Assembly (NCBI GenBank): GCA_902628235.1
Contig: CACOMD010000004.1
Span: 1-64,000 of the forward strand
Reading direction: 5' to 3'
Length of the DNA: 64,000 nucleotides
DNA from: an uncultured Prochlorococcus sp.
GTDB taxonomy: Bacteria; Cyanobacteriota; Cyanobacteriia; PCC-6307; Cyanobiaceae
The notes under the pieces are model-generated. The model had not been told where the DNA came from. It saw only the letters and a list, made by a program, of their open reading frames with translations, and ran no database searches. This document shows positions 16,471 to 26,784 of the stretch, one piece after another. Made by a program: the position numbers and the translations under genes. Position 1 is the first letter of the stretch. Each line of letters starts with the position of its first letter.

Positions 16471-16880
16471 TCGTAATCAACGAGGAAGTATTTTATGAGG
16501 GTGGTCCTGCTAAAGGAGATTTAATTATCAATTTACTAGCGGGTCTAACTATTTTAGGGCTGCCATTTACGTTTGCTGCAATTGTAAGGTCTCTATGGTT
16601 ACGCTTTACTATGACCAACAAAAGAATTACTATTGTTGGTGGTTGGTTTGGAAGAAATAAGACACAAGTTTCATTAAATAACATCAAAGAAATTCGTTCT
16701 GTTCCAAGAGGTTTTGGATCATATGGAGATATGGTTTTAATTCTTAATGATGGCTCTAAAGTTGAAATGAAATCTTTGCCTTCATTTAGAGAAAAGCAAA
16801 ATTACATAGAAAAAAATATGTCTAAAAGCTCTAAACAGCCTAATCTTGGAGAGACTCAAGGTTTTGCAGCTAAAACTTAA
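16467..16880 (+). CDS. Membrane PH (bPH2) domain protein
   Basis: A 137-residue protein with one or two membrane segments at about 15-45 (IINLLAGLTILGLPFTFAAIVRSLWLRF) and a bacterial PH domain after it: FTMTNKRITIVGGWFGRNKTQVSLNNIKEIRSV, then GDMVLILNDGSKVEMKSLPSF. It is conserved between rnpA and yidC in cyanobacteria and overlaps rnpA by 4 bp. Location with rnpA and yidC suggests a link with membrane protein assembly, but no function is known to me. Confidence 0.88.
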   Translation: MIVINEEVFYEGGPAKGDLIINLLAGLTILGLPFTFAAIVRSLWLRFTMTNKRITIVGGWFGRNKTQVSLNNIKEIRSVPRGFGSYGDMVLILNDGSKVEMKSLPSFREKQNYIEKNMSKSSKQPNLGETQGFAAKT

Positions 16881-16956
16881 ATGTTTTTTAATCGCAAAAT
16901 GTTTCCTTTATCTTGTAAAATATAGTGTCTATTAAATTATTTATTTTCTTAACATC

Positions 16957-18096
16957 GTGATCGGGTTCATCTCAGAAAAATTATTAATCCCGATACTGGA
17001 TTTCTTTTATGGTCTTGTTCCAAGCTACGGTTTAGCAATTGTCGCTCTTACTGTAGTTATAAGAATTGCTTTGTTCCCTCTTAGTGCTGGTTCCATAAGA
17101 AGTGCTCGGAGAATGAAAATAGCTCAGCCAGTAATGCAGAAAAGGCAAGCTGAAATTAAGTCCAAATTCGCTGGTAATGCAAAAAAGCAACAAGAAGAGC
17201 TTGGTAAATTAATGAATGAATTTGGGAGCCCACTCGCAGGTTGTCTTCCTTTAATTGTTCAAATGCCAGTTCTTTTTGCATTATTTGCGACACTAAGAGG
17301 ATCGCCTTTTGCAGATGTGCCTTACAATATCAACATTAAAATTTTACCTCAAGAACAAGTTGCAACAATCGAACCCAAACCATTCACATCTCCAAGACAT
17401 TCTATATTTATCAATGAGAAAACACATTTCCCAGTAATAGCGTCAATTCCAAATGGAACAAAATTAGGTTTAGAAGATACACTAAAAATTAATTTGCAGA
17501 CTACTTCTGGAAACAATTACTCAGAAGTTCTCACAAAATACGATGAAGGATCTAGATTTCTACCCTCGTGGTCAGTTTCAAAAGGTTCGGAGAATGTAAA
17601 AATTAGTGATGAAGGCGTTGTAACTCCAATTCAACCAGGAGATGCAACAATTGAAGCAAAAATTCCTGGTTTAGCTGCCAAAAGCGGTTTTTTATTCATT
17701 AAAGCATTAGGTCAAGTTGGATTTTATGTAGATGGTTCTATCAACTGGGATATAGCTGCTTTAGTAGGAGCATTTGGTTTAACTTTATTACTATCTCAAT
17801 TCCTCTCTGGACAAGGAATGCCAGCAAATCCTCAACAATCTACTGCTAATAAAATTACACCAGTCATGATAACGGGAATGTTTCTTTTCTTCCCACTTCC
17901 TGCTGGAGTTTTACTATATATGGTTGTTGCTAATATTTTCCAAGCTTTACAGACTTTCATTTTAAATAAAGAAACCTTACCTGATAATCTACAAAAAATA
18001 TTAGATGATCAGCTTCTTAATAAAGACAAAGTTATGTCTACATCACCTTCAATTAATGATAAAAGACTACCTTTTGAACCAAATAGTAAAAAGTAA
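16957..18096 (+). CDS. yidC: Membrane protein insertase YidC/Alb3 with Ig-like insert
   Basis: A 379-residue YidC-family insertase for plasma and thylakoid membrane proteins, with a GTG start. TM1 is at about 15-42 and carries the conserved Arg36 of the hydrophilic groove ([10 protein letters not shown]). Then come the coiled cytoplasmic loop ([18 protein letters not shown]), TM2 ([20 protein letters not shown], 94-113), and the late TMs at 264-284 and 300-337. Residues about 118-255 form a large extra segment between TM2 and TM3. Its end, [33 protein letters not shown], reads like a Big2 Ig-like domain. It is part of the rpmH-rnpA-PH-yidC block. Confidence 0.95.
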   Translation: MIGFISEKLLIPILDFFYGLVPSYGLAIVALTVVIRIALFPLSAGSIRSARRMKIAQPVMQKRQAEIKSKFAGNAKKQQEELGKLMNEFGSPLAGCLPLIVQMPVLFALFATLRGSPFADVPYNINIKILPQEQVATIEPKPFTSPRHSIFINEKTHFPVIASIPNGTKLGLEDTLKINLQTTSGNNYSEVLTKYDEGSRFLPSWSVSKGSENVKISDEGVVTPIQPGDATIEAKIPGLAAKSGFLFIKALGQVGFYVDGSINWDIAALVGAFGLTLLLSQFLSGQGMPANPQQSTANKITPVMITGMFLFFPLPAGVLLYMVVANIFQALQTFILNKETLPDNLQKILDDQLLNKDKVMSTSPSINDKRLPFEPNSKK

Positions 18097-18123
18097 ATTA
18101 ACCCCAGCTAAAATTTTAAATTT

Positions 18124-19590
18124 ATGCAATCTTGGCTTCAAAATCTAGATTTATTAATAAAAGCAAGAACACCATTAATTTGGATTAAGAGCAAAGAAGA
18201 GGAGAGATTATTCAGAGTCTTAAATTCAGCTTGTGAAAGATTAAATAAAAAAAGAGTAATAAGTTGGGATTGTGTTAATGGAATCCAAGGATCATTGAAT
18301 GATGAAAGAAAATTTTCAAATAACCCTAAAGGTATTTTGAATTGGATTAACGAACAAAATAATTCGTTATCTACAATTTTAATACTTAAAGACTTTCATA
18401 AATTCTATGAAGACCCCACAATTTCTAGGATTATTAAGGAATTATCATTTTCATTAAAGGAAACTACACACAATATTATTTTTAGTTCTCACATTTTTCC
18501 TACTTCAGATGAACTAGACGAATTATTAAATATTATTGAATTACCTCTACCGGATCAAATGGAGCTAAAAAAACTTATTAAAAACATTTCTGTAAAAACA
18601 GATTCTGATCTTAATGATAATGATTTAAATGAGTTAGCAATGGCTTCAAGTGGATTAAGCGAGCTTAGAGTTAGACAAGTTGCGGCAAGAGCGTTAACTC
18701 AAAGGGGAAAAATAAGCAGAATAGATTTAAAAGATATTGTTGAAGAGAAAAAACAAGTTATTGCAAGAAGTGAAATTCTTGAATTTTTTGAAAGCAATTC
18801 AAATCAAAATGATATTGGTGGATTAAGTATTTTAAAAAATTGGCTTAATCAAAGATATCAAGCATTCTCTAGAGAAGCCAGAGAATATGGACTACCATTA
18901 CCAAAAGGTGTTTTATTGGTTGGTCCACAAGGGACAGGAAAATCTCTAACTGCAAAAGCTATTGCACAAAGTTGGTCAATGCCACTTTTAAAATTAGATG
19001 TAGGAAGATTATTTTCAGGGTTAGTTGGTTCAAGTGAGGCAAGAACAAGAGAGACGATAACAAGAGCTGAAGCTATGGCTCCTTGCATTCTTTGGATAGA
19101 TGAAATTGATAAAGGATTTGGTGGAGATGCAAGAAGTGACGGAGGAACAAGCCAAAGAGTATTGGCAAGTTTACTTACTTGGATGGCTGAGAAAAATTCC
19201 TCAGTATTTGTTATTGCTACAGCGAACGCGATAGATAAATTACCTCCCGAATTATTAAGGAAAGGAAGATTTGATGAAATCTTTTTCTTAGATCTTCCAA
19301 AATCAGAAGAGAGATTAAGTATCCTTGACTTACATTTAAAAAAGAGAAGGCCAAATTATAATTTTCAGTTATCAACTATTGTTGATAGAACAAGTGGATA
19401 TTCAGGGGCCGAGTTGGAGCAAGCGGTAATAGAGGCTATGCACTACTCATTTTCTGAAAGAAGAGAAATTTCTGAAAGAGATTTAATTAAAGCTGTTTCG
19501 GAACTTGTTCCATTGTCAAGAACGGCTAAGGAACAAATTGATTTACTGAAGCAATGGTCCTCAACAGGTCGAGCAAGGTTAGCTTCTTAA
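18124..19590 (+). CDS. ycf46: Ycf46-like AAA ATPase
   Basis: A 488-residue AAA protein of the Ycf46 family found in cyanobacteria and some plastids. The N-terminal 220 residues are a degenerate first ATPase-like domain (RTPLIWIKSKEEERLF, STILILKDFHKF). The active AAA module has Walker A GPQGTGKS at 267-274, Walker B CILWIDEID at 321-329, ATANAIDKLPPELLRKGRFDEIF (sensor 1 and arginine finger), and GYSGAELEQAVIEAM (sensor 2). In Synechocystis, Ycf46 has been linked to photosynthesis under low inorganic carbon. It follows yidC by 27 bp. Confidence 0.92.
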   Translation: MQSWLQNLDLLIKARTPLIWIKSKEEERLFRVLNSACERLNKKRVISWDCVNGIQGSLNDERKFSNNPKGILNWINEQNNSLSTILILKDFHKFYEDPTISRIIKELSFSLKETTHNIIFSSHIFPTSDELDELLNIIELPLPDQMELKKLIKNISVKTDSDLNDNDLNELAMASSGLSELRVRQVAARALTQRGKISRIDLKDIVEEKKQVIARSEILEFFESNSNQNDIGGLSILKNWLNQRYQAFSREAREYGLPLPKGVLLVGPQGTGKSLTAKAIAQSWSMPLLKLDVGRLFSGLVGSSEARTRETITRAEAMAPCILWIDEIDKGFGGDARSDGGTSQRVLASLLTWMAEKNSSVFVIATANAIDKLPPELLRKGRFDEIFFLDLPKSEERLSILDLHLKKRRPNYNFQLSTIVDRTSGYSGAELEQAVIEAMHYSFSERREISERDLIKAVSELVPLSRTAKEQIDLLKQWSSTGRARLAS

Positions 19591-19702
19591 CAAATTTATA
19601 AATAATTATTTATTTCAAAAATACAAAAAAATTAATTCTTTTAGAAAAACCACATACTATTTCCATCTATAGTTTAATTTATTAGTATATATCTAAAAAA
19701 GA

Positions 19703-20980
19703 GTGTTAGATCAAAGATTAATAAGAGAAAATCCAAGACTAGTTGAAGAAAAATTATCTGTAAGAGGGGTGAATTTAGATTTATCTCATCTTCAAGAATT
19801 AACCATAGCTATTAAGAATAAAGAAACTGAACTATCTAACTTGCAATCAGAAAGTAACAAAATCAGCAAATTAATTGGTAATTTCTACCATAATCAACTG
19901 GATTCATCAGTAATTGACATAAATGCTCTGAAAGAGAATGGAAATAATCTAAAATCAGAGATTTCTAAACTTGAACAAATAAAAAGGGACTTAAATAGGG
20001 AAATTAATAATGAGATTCTTAAATTACCAAACTTTCCAAGTAAAAATACACCAAAAGGAAAAAATGAAAGAGAAAATATTGAGATAAGAAACTGGGGAAA
20101 TGCTATTAAAAAAGAATATATTAAAAGCCACTGGGAAATTGGAGAGGAATTAAATTTATTTGAAACAAAACGCACGTCAAGAATTTCAAAAAGCCGCTTT
20201 ATTACCCTTATTGGTAAAGGGGCAAGACTAGAAAGAGCACTGATTAATTTTATGCTTGACATTCATCATAAGAATGGATATTTAGAACTAATGCCACCCG
20301 CATTAGTTAACACAGAAAGTTTAAGAGGATCAGGACAACTTCCAAAATTTTATAATGAGAGTTTCAAATGTGATGAAGATGATTTATGGCTATCTCCAAC
20401 TGCAGAAGTTCCATTAACAGCCTTTCATAAAGATGAAATCATTGATCCAAAACAACTGCCTTTAAAATATGTTGCTTATAGCCCATGTTTTCGAAGAGAA
20501 GCTGGAAGTTATGGGAAAGATACAAAAGGTCTTATTAGATTGCATCAATTTAATAAAGTTGAATTATACTGGTTAACAAATCCTGACAAATCAGAAGAAG
20601 CACATCAACTAATAACTTCTGATGCAGAAAACATTCTTCAAAAACTTAATCTTCCTTATAGAGTTGTTGATATTTGTTCTGGTGATTTAGGTTTTTCATC
20701 CAGTCGTACTTTTGATCTTGAGGTTTGGCTACCAAGCAGTAACACATATAGAGAGATATCAAGCTGTAGTAATTGTTTAGATTTTCAATCTCGAAGATCA
20801 TTTATAAGAACTAAACAAGATAAAAAAACTACTTTCTTGCATACTTTAAATGGAAGCGGCTTAGCTATTGGCAGAACAATGGCTGCAATTCTTGAAAATG
20901 GTCAACAAAAAGATGGAAGCATAAAAATCCCCGATGTACTCATACCCTATTTTGGTTCATCTTTTATAAAAACTAATTAA
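19703..20980 (+). CDS. serS: Seryl-tRNA synthetase
   Basis: A 425-residue class II synthetase of normal length. It starts with GTG at 19703, giving [22 protein letters not shown], the standard SerRS N-terminus. The long antiparallel coiled-coil arm is at about 27-105. Motif 2 is [32 protein letters not shown] and motif 3 is [17 protein letters not shown]. It also contains [13 protein letters not shown] and [15 protein letters not shown] of the serine and ATP site. It charges tRNA-Ser and is followed after 9 bp by the rseP homologue. Confidence 0.97.
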   Translation: MLDQRLIRENPRLVEEKLSVRGVNLDLSHLQELTIAIKNKETELSNLQSESNKISKLIGNFYHNQLDSSVIDINALKENGNNLKSEISKLEQIKRDLNREINNEILKLPNFPSKNTPKGKNERENIEIRNWGNAIKKEYIKSHWEIGEELNLFETKRTSRISKSRFITLIGKGARLERALINFMLDIHHKNGYLELMPPALVNTESLRGSGQLPKFYNESFKCDEDDLWLSPTAEVPLTAFHKDEIIDPKQLPLKYVAYSPCFRREAGSYGKDTKGLIRLHQFNKVELYWLTNPDKSEEAHQLITSDAENILQKLNLPYRVVDICSGDLGFSSSRTFDLEVWLPSSNTYREISSCSNCLDFQSRRSFIRTKQDKKTTFLHTLNGSGLAIGRTMAAILENGQQKDGSIKIPDVLIPYFGSSFIKTN

Positions 20981-20989
20981 CATAGTTAA

Positions 20990-22069
20990 ATGAATGTTTT
21001 AACTTCAATAACAGTTTTAGGATTTCTTATTTTCTTTCATGAAATGGGACATTTTCTTTCAGCAATAATTCAAGGCATTTATGTTGATGGTTTTTCAATT
21101 GGATTTGGACCAGCAATTATTAAAAAGAAAATTCGTGACATAACATATTCATTACGAGCATTTCCATTAGGTGGATTTGTATCCTTTCCTGATGAAGAAC
21201 AAAAAGGTATAGATCCTAAAGATCCAAATTTATTAAAAAATAGACCAATATATCAAAGAGTAATAGTTATATCTGCCGGTGTTTTTGCAAATTTACTACT
21301 TGCATATTTAATTCTTATAGTTAATGTAACCACAATTGGAATACCATTTGATCCTGATCCAGGGATATCTGTGCTTGCAATACAGCCAGAGAAAGCAGCT
21401 TTCATTGCAGGTTTAGAGCCTGGAGATAAAATTTTAAAACTCGAAAATGATACTCTTGGCATCGGTGATCAGGCAGTTAACACCTTAGTAAATGAGATAC
21501 AAAAATCATATGATCAAATTATCTCCATAACTATAAGAAGAGGAGAGATAACAAAAGAAATAAAGTTAAAACCTCAAAGAATTGACGGGAAAGGAACTAT
21601 CGGAGCGCAGCTACAACCAAATATAAAAGAAGAGACTTATAAAACAAAAAATATTTTTGAACTTTTAGAATTTACCAATAAAGAATTTTCATCTCTTCTT
21701 ATTAAAACAATTGATGGTTATAAAGGTTTAATAACTAATTTTTCTTCTACAGCCCAACAACTTAGTGGTCCAGTAAAGATAGTTGAAATAGGAGCCCAAT
21801 TGTCAGAACAAGGAGGAACAGGGATTTTACTCTTTGCAGCATTAATATCAATTAATTTAGCTGTTTTAAATTCTTTACCATTACCTCTTTTAGATGGTGG
21901 TCAATTAGTTTTTACCCTAATTGAGGGAATAAGAGGAAGACCCATCCCAGATAAAATTCAAATAGCTGTAACTCAATCAAGTTTTTTATTATTAATGGGA
22001 TTAAGTATTATTTTAATAATTAGAGATACAAGTCAGCTATTGATTATCCAAAAGCTATTAAAACAATAA
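20990..22069 (+). CDS. rseP: Site-2 protease RseP/M50 family
   Basis: A 359-residue intramembrane zinc metalloprotease. The HExxH motif is HEMGH at 17-21, in the first helix FLIFFHEMGHFLSA. Next is SIGFGPAIIKKKIRDITYSLRAFPLGGFVSF. One PDZ domain lies at about 120-195 (AAFIAGLEPGDKILKLEND). The second zinc-ligand motif is LNSLPLPLLDGGQLVFTLIEG near residue 295. The family cleaves membrane-anchored regulators and remnant signal peptides. It lies 9 bp after serS and 57 bp before rpsN. Confidence 0.95.
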   Translation: MNVLTSITVLGFLIFFHEMGHFLSAIIQGIYVDGFSIGFGPAIIKKKIRDITYSLRAFPLGGFVSFPDEEQKGIDPKDPNLLKNRPIYQRVIVISAGVFANLLLAYLILIVNVTTIGIPFDPDPGISVLAIQPEKAAFIAGLEPGDKILKLENDTLGIGDQAVNTLVNEIQKSYDQIISITIRRGEITKEIKLKPQRIDGKGTIGAQLQPNIKEETYKTKNIFELLEFTNKEFSSLLIKTIDGYKGLITNFSSTAQQLSGPVKIVEIGAQLSEQGGTGILLFAALISINLAVLNSLPLPLLDGGQLVFTLIEGIRGRPIPDKIQIAVTQSSFLLLMGLSIILIIRDTSQLLIIQKLLKQ

Positions 22070-22126
22070 ATTTATTTATTTATTTACCCCAAGCTGTTAT
22101 TATTAATATTATTTATACAAGGTTGA

Positions 22127-22429
22127 ATGGCAAAAAAATCTATGATCGCTAGAGAAGTCAAGCGCAAAAAATTAGTAAAAAAATATGCAGCTAAAAGAAA
22201 ATCTTTACTTGATGAATTCAAATCAGCTAAGGATCCCATGGCCAGACTAGAAATTCATAGAAAAATTCAAAGCCTTCCAAGAAATTCTTCGCCAAATAGA
22301 ATTAGAAATAGATGTTGGGCGACAGGTAAACCTCGTGGTGTTTATAGGGATTTTGGACTATGCAGAAATCAACTAAGGCAAAGAGCTCACAATGGCGAAC
22401 TCCCTGGTGTTGTTAAATCAAGTTGGTAA
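22127..22429 (+). CDS. rpsN: 30S ribosomal protein S14
   Basis: A 100-residue S14 of the long form without zinc-binding cysteines. Signatures are [20 protein letters not shown] at the start and [22 protein letters not shown] with [28 protein letters not shown] at the end. In this genome type rpsN stands apart from the main ribosomal operons, beside pnp, as is usual in cyanobacteria. Confidence 0.97.
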   Translation: MAKKSMIAREVKRKKLVKKYAAKRKSLLDEFKSAKDPMARLEIHRKIQSLPRNSSPNRIRNRCWATGKPRGVYRDFGLCRNQLRQRAHNGELPGVVKSSW

Positions 22430-22569
22430 CATCCAACCTTGTTAACTTGTATTCACCTTATATAGTTAAAATCTACATAAATAATCAGTTTTTTAATAAG
22501 CAATATAAATATTTTTAGATTTAATTTAAAAAAAGCATTCAATTTGTACCAATTAAATGTAAGAATAAG

Positions 22570-22589
22570 TTATGTAATAAAAAACATAA
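22570..22589 (+). promoter_or_regulatory. Hairpin in the pnp leader
   Basis: A 6-bp inverted repeat TTATGT-(8 nt)-ACATAA ends 6 bp before the pnp GTG start. In E. coli the pnp leader forms a double-stranded element used in RNase III/PNPase autocontrol; the stem here is short and AT-rich, so a comparable role is only a possibility. Confidence 0.25.
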
Positions 22590-22595
22590 TTAAAA

Positions 22596-24761
22596 GTGGA
22601 AGGACAAAATAAGTCGATCACGTTTGACGGACGAGAGATACGACTAACTACAGGACTATATGCTCCTCAAGCTAATGGTGCAATAATGATCGAGTGCGGA
22701 GATACCTCTCTCTTGGTTACTGCTACAACAACTGTAAAGAAAGAAAAAGGAGACTTTCTCCCTCTTATATGCGATTACGAAGAGAAACTCTATGCCGCGG
22801 GGAGAATCCCTGGTGGTTTTATGAGAAGAGAGGGGAGGCCTCCTGAAAGGGCAACCTTAATAGCTAGATTAATTGATAGACCAATGAGACCTCTCTTTCC
22901 AGCTTGGATGAGAGATGAGATACAAATCGTAGCTTCTTGCCTTTCCTTAGATGAAAGAGTACCTGCTGATGTTTTAGCTGTAACTGGGGCTTCATTCGCG
23001 ACTCTTCTTGGTGAAATCCCTTTTTACGGGCCTATGGCTGCAGTAAGAGTTGGGCTAATTGGAGATGATTTCATACTAAATCCAAGTTACAGAGAAATTG
23101 AGAAAGGAGATCTTGATATCGTAGTCGCTGGATCACCAGATGGGATAGTAATGATTGAAGCTGGCGCTAATCAATTATCAGAACAAGATACTATAGAGGC
23201 TATAGATTTTGGTTATGAAGCCGTCAATGAACTTATAAAAGAACAAGAGAATTTATTAAAAGAATTAGGCATTAAACAAATAAAGCCAACTCCTCCTGAA
23301 ACAGATGACACCTTATATACTTATCTAGATAAAAATTGTTCAAAACCAATTAATCTCGTTTTGCAAAATTTTGATAATTCTAAGGAAGAGAGAGATACTG
23401 AGTTAGAAAAGATTAAGTCTGAGACTTCAAATAAAATAGAATCTCTCAAAGATGATAATAATATAAAATTATTGATTTCTGAAGATGAAAAACTAATTGA
23501 TTCAGATTTTAAGAAATTAACTAAAAAGTTAATGAGAGATCAAATAATCAACGAGGGCAAAAGAGTTGATGGGAGAGAGCTTGATGAAGTAAGAAAGATA
23601 AAAGTTGCTGCAAGTATTCTCCCAAAACGTGTTCATGGTTCAGCATTATTTCAAAGAGGATTAACTCAAGTATTATCTACAACAACCCTTGGGACCCCAA
23701 GCGATGCTCAAGAGATGGATGATTTAAATCCAACTACTGAAAAAACTTATCTACATCATTATAATTTCCCGCCTTACTCTGTTGGAGAAACACGACCAAT
23801 GAGAACTCCTGGGAGAAGAGAAATAGGTCATGGAGCGCTTGCAGAAAGAGCTATCATTCCAGTTCTACCTGGTAAAGAAACATTTCCTTATGTTCTTCGT
23901 GTTGTAAGTGAAGTTTTAAGTTCTAATGGATCAACATCAATGGGATCAGTCTGTGGAAGTACACTTTCACTATTAGATGCTGGTGTCCCCTTAAAAGCAC
24001 CAGTTAGTGGGACTGCTATGGGGTTAATTAAAGAGGGTAAAGAAGTTCGAATTCTTACAGATATTCAGGGTATTGAAGATTTTCTGGGAGATATGGACTT
24101 TAAAGTTGCTGGGACAGAAAAAGGGATTACAGCTCTACAAATGGATATGAAAATTACAGGTTTATCTGTATCTATTATTTCTGATGCTATCAAAAAAGCT
24201 CGTCCAGCAAGATTACATATTCTAGAAAAAATGCAGGAAGCAATAGATAAACCTCAAGAATCTTTATCTCCACATGCCCCAAGACTTTTAAGTTTTAGGA
24301 TTGATCCAGAACTTATTGGAACTGTAATTGGACCAGGAGGGCGAACTATTAAGGGGATTACAGAAAGGACAAATACTAAAATTGATATAGAAGATGGAGG
24401 AATCGTAACTATTGCATCTCATGATGGTGCGGCTGCTGAAGAAGCACAAAAAATCATAGAAGGGTTAACTCGTAAAGTTCATGAAGGTGAAATCTTTACA
24501 GGTGTTGTTACCAGGATCATACCAATAGGTGCTTTTGTAGAAATTCTTCCTGGTAAAGAGGGGATGATTCATATATCCCAGCTATCTGAAGCCAGAGTTG
24601 AAAGAGTTGAAGATGTTGTAAGACAAGGAGACGATGTTACTGTGAGGGTTCGGGAAATAGATAGCAGGGGGAGAATTAATTTAACATTAAGAGGAGTTTC
24701 TCAAAATAATGGTTTTTCATATCCTGAGCCAACTCCAACCCCAGTCGCACCCCTTAATTAA
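22596..24761 (+). CDS. pnp: Polyribonucleotide nucleotidyltransferase (PNPase)
   Basis: A 721-residue 3'-5' phosphorolytic exoribonuclease and RNA-tailing enzyme of normal length, starting at GTG 22596 ([17 protein letters not shown]). The domains in order are a first RNase PH at about 10-145 ([27 protein letters not shown]), a helical linker, an active second RNase PH at about 315-545 ([40 protein letters not shown]), KH at about 555-620 ([18 protein letters not shown]), and S1 at about 628-700 ([29 protein letters not shown]). The 3' end overlaps the convergent cysQ-like gene by 8 bp inside a perfect palindrome. Confidence 0.98.
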   Translation: MEGQNKSITFDGREIRLTTGLYAPQANGAIMIECGDTSLLVTATTTVKKEKGDFLPLICDYEEKLYAAGRIPGGFMRREGRPPERATLIARLIDRPMRPLFPAWMRDEIQIVASCLSLDERVPADVLAVTGASFATLLGEIPFYGPMAAVRVGLIGDDFILNPSYREIEKGDLDIVVAGSPDGIVMIEAGANQLSEQDTIEAIDFGYEAVNELIKEQENLLKELGIKQIKPTPPETDDTLYTYLDKNCSKPINLVLQNFDNSKEERDTELEKIKSETSNKIESLKDDNNIKLLISEDEKLIDSDFKKLTKKLMRDQIINEGKRVDGRELDEVRKIKVAASILPKRVHGSALFQRGLTQVLSTTTLGTPSDAQEMDDLNPTTEKTYLHHYNFPPYSVGETRPMRTPGRREIGHGALAERAIIPVLPGKETFPYVLRVVSEVLSSNGSTSMGSVCGSTLSLLDAGVPLKAPVSGTAMGLIKEGKEVRILTDIQGIEDFLGDMDFKVAGTEKGITALQMDMKITGLSVSIISDAIKKARPARLHILEKMQEAIDKPQESLSPHAPRLLSFRIDPELIGTVIGPGGRTIKGITERTNTKIDIEDGGIVTIASHDGAAAEEAQKIIEGLTRKVHEGEIFTGVVTRIIPIGAFVEILPGKEGMIHISQLSEARVERVEDVVRQGDDVTVRVREIDSRGRINLTLRGVSQNNGFSYPEPTPTPVAPLN

Positions 24762-24765
24762 GGGG
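24750..24765. terminator. Palindrome over the pnp/cysQ tail overlap
   Basis: CCCCTTAATTAAGGGG is a perfect 16-bp palindrome (6-bp stem with AATT as loop). It contains the TAA of pnp (24759-24761) and, on the other strand, the TAA of the convergent phosphatase gene (24754-24756). With a G/C stem it may act as a bidirectional terminator or transcript stabiliser, although no T tract follows on either strand. Confidence 0.5.
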
Positions 24766-25659
24766 ATATAAGTCATATTTATTGATTATCTCTTTTATTT
24801 GTAAGCAAATTTTTTCGTGATTTAGGTAATTACTTGTTGCAATTATAATTCCAGCTTGTTCAAAATTATAATTGCCATAAGTTAACTCCTCATTAAATAT
24901 ATTTGTTATTGCCCCGCCTGCGGCCTTTAAAACTGCAGCCGGTGCTGCTAAATCCCAGTCTTTAGGAGAGCCTTCTCCTGGCAAACTTAAACATATATAA
25001 ATATCGCTTTCACCTCTTAAAATGGAAGCAATTTTACAACCAATACTTCCCATTACGATAACTTTTTTGAAGTTAACTTTTTTGATTAAATTATGAAGAA
25101 TTTGATTACCATGATTCTTACTTGTGACAATAGTCATATCTTTTAAATTTTGTTTAGAAGAAAGATTAGGTTTTTTATTGTCTCCACATTTGTTTTCGCA
25201 CCAAACCATATCATGTCTAGATATCCATAATTCATTTTTATCAGGGATAAGGACAATTCCTAAATAAGGTTTGTATTTATAATTAAGAGCTAAATGCATA
25301 GCATAATTTGATGTACCTTGAATAAAATCTTTAGTTCCATCTAGAGGATCAAGTACCCATAAAAAATGTTTATTTATTCGTCTATTAGTAGGATTAATTT
25401 TTACGTTTTCTTCACTTAATATTTCCCATTCAACATTTTTATATTTTTTAGTAATATTTTCAATAATCATCTCATTAACTTTTAAATCAGCAATTGTTAC
25501 AGGATCTTCTTCATTCTCATTTGTAAGAATCTTGCTTTTATTATTTGAATCTTTTATTATTTGAGCATATTTAAGCAAAATGTCAGAAGCTTCCCAACTA
25601 AAATCCTTTAAATCATTAATAAGAATATTTATATCTACTCCTGGAGGTAATTTAATCAC
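24754..25659 (-). CDS. cysQ: 3'(2'),5'-bisphosphate nucleotidase / inositol monophosphatase family (CysQ-like)
   Basis: A 301-residue Mg-dependent, Li-sensitive phosphatase. The metal-site motifs are [16 protein letters not shown] near residue 53, [27 protein letters not shown] near 107 and [20 protein letters not shown] near 238. The DGTKDF variant points to CysQ/SAL1 type, which removes the 3' phosphate from PAP in sulfate assimilation, rather than inositol monophosphatase. The start is GTG at 25659, only 3 bp from the divergent rsmI ATG, so each promoter must lie inside the other gene. Confidence 0.88.
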   Translation of the reverse strand: MIKLPPGVDINILINDLKDFSWEASDILLKYAQIIKDSNNKSKILTNENEEDPVTIADLKVNEMIIENITKKYKNVEWEILSEENVKINPTNRRINKHFLWVLDPLDGTKDFIQGTSNYAMHLALNYKYKPYLGIVLIPDKNELWISRHDMVWCENKCGDNKKPNLSSKQNLKDMTIVTSKNHGNQILHNLIKKVNFKKVIVMGSIGCKIASILRGESDIYICLSLPGEGSPKDWDLAAPAAVLKAAGGAITNIFNEELTYGNYNFEQAGIIIATSNYLNHEKICLQIKEIINKYDLYPLN

Positions 25660-25662
25660 TAA

Positions 25663-26544
25663 ATGAATAATAAATATTTATTATCTCACAAAAGCAAAGA
25701 ACCCGAAAATAGTGTTTTATATATAGTTGGAACACCTATAGGGAATTTGAGTGATATTTCTTTTAGAGCCTTGAATATTTTTAAGAATGTTTCTTTGATC
25801 GCTTGTGAAGATACTAGGCAAACAAGAAAAATAATGAGCAAATTTGAATTTACAAATAATCTGACAAGCTTTAATAAACATAATTCAAGAAAAAAAATAC
25901 CTAAAATTATTAGTGATCTAAAGGAAGGTAATTCAGTCGCTCTCGTAAGTGATGCTGGCATGCCGAGTATTTGCGATCCTGGTGAAGATCTTATTCGTGA
26001 GGCTAGATCTAAAAAATTTAAAGTAATTTGTATTCCAGGACCCTGTGCTGTGACAACTGCACTTGTTTCTAGTGGCCTACCATCTTCTAAATTCATATTT
26101 GAAGGATTTCTTCCTAAAAAAAACTCTGAGAGGGAAAAAATACTCACAGAAATAAGTAAAAATGAAAAAACGACAATTTTATTTGAGTCTCCTCATCGTT
26201 TAAAAAAATTGCTAATTAAACTTAAAGAATATTGTGGAGGACAAAGAGAGATTATCGTTTCAAGAGAATTGACAAAAAAATTTGAGGAAAATATAGGTAA
26301 AAACATTGAGGAAGTCATTAGTTATTTTGATGGAATAGAAGTTTTAGGAGAGGTAACAATAGTAATAAAAGGTATAAGTAATTCAAAGCAAACTAATATT
26401 TGCAATAAACTAGAGATAAAACAAGAACTTTATGAATTAACTCAGGCAGGCTTAAATCTATCTGCGGCTTCAAAATATTTAGCAAAGAAAAATAACCTAA
26501 AGAAAAGCATAATTTATAATATGTATAAAATCACAGATTTCTAG
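25663..26544 (+). CDS. rsmI: 16S rRNA 2'-O-ribose C1402 methyltransferase
   Basis: A 293-residue SAM-dependent tetrapyrrole-methylase-fold enzyme of the RsmI family that methylates C1402 of 16S rRNA in the decoding centre. Family signatures are LYIVGTPIGNLSDISFRAL, IACEDTRQTRKIMSKF, NSVALVSDAGMPSICDPGEDLI and CIPGPCAVTTALVSSGLPSSKFIFEGFLP. Length is normal, and the C-terminal part has the usual helical DNA-binding-like region (LTQAGLNLSAASKYLAKKNN). It starts head-to-head with cysQ. Confidence 0.96.
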   Translation: MNNKYLLSHKSKEPENSVLYIVGTPIGNLSDISFRALNIFKNVSLIACEDTRQTRKIMSKFEFTNNLTSFNKHNSRKKIPKIISDLKEGNSVALVSDAGMPSICDPGEDLIREARSKKFKVICIPGPCAVTTALVSSGLPSSKFIFEGFLPKKNSEREKILTEISKNEKTTILFESPHRLKKLLIKLKEYCGGQREIIVSRELTKKFEENIGKNIEEVISYFDGIEVLGEVTIVIKGISNSKQTNICNKLEIKQELYELTQAGLNLSAASKYLAKKNNLKKSIIYNMYKITDF

Positions 26545-26553
26545 TTTTGATAA

Positions 26554-26784
26554 ATGTTAATTTTATTAAAAAAAGTATTATTCACTATAACTTTAAATGC
26601 AGGATTATTTTTACTTTTGGTGATTGGCATACAAAATAGCTCAAATAAAATAAAATTAAATGTATTAATTGGAGAAACAGTTAACTTACCAATAAGCTTT
26701 ATTATTGGTATGAGTTTTATAAGTGGATCGATTTCTGGAAGTCTTTTATCGATTGATTTGAAAAGCAATAACAATAAAGATTAA
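26554..26784 (+). CDS. Small two-helix membrane protein
   Basis: A 76-residue protein with hydrophobic helices at about 5-25 (VLFTITLNAGLFLLLVIGIQ) and 47-66 (ISFIIGMSFISGSISGSLLS), and a short polar tail. The layout resembles small cyanobacterial membrane proteins of LapA/DUF1049 type, but the match is weak. It follows rsmI by 9 bp and overlaps the stop of the convergent HTH gene by 4 bp. Confidence 0.6.
   Translation: MLILLKKVLFTITLNAGLFLLLVIGIQNSSNKIKLNVLIGETVNLPISFIIGMSFISGSISGSLLSIDLKSNNNKD

Noticed and set aside
26541-26774. Minus-strand frame of 77 codons opposite the small membrane protein
   Set aside because: The plus-strand frame has a better start, two clear membrane helices and fits tightly after rsmI; the minus frame is its mirror.
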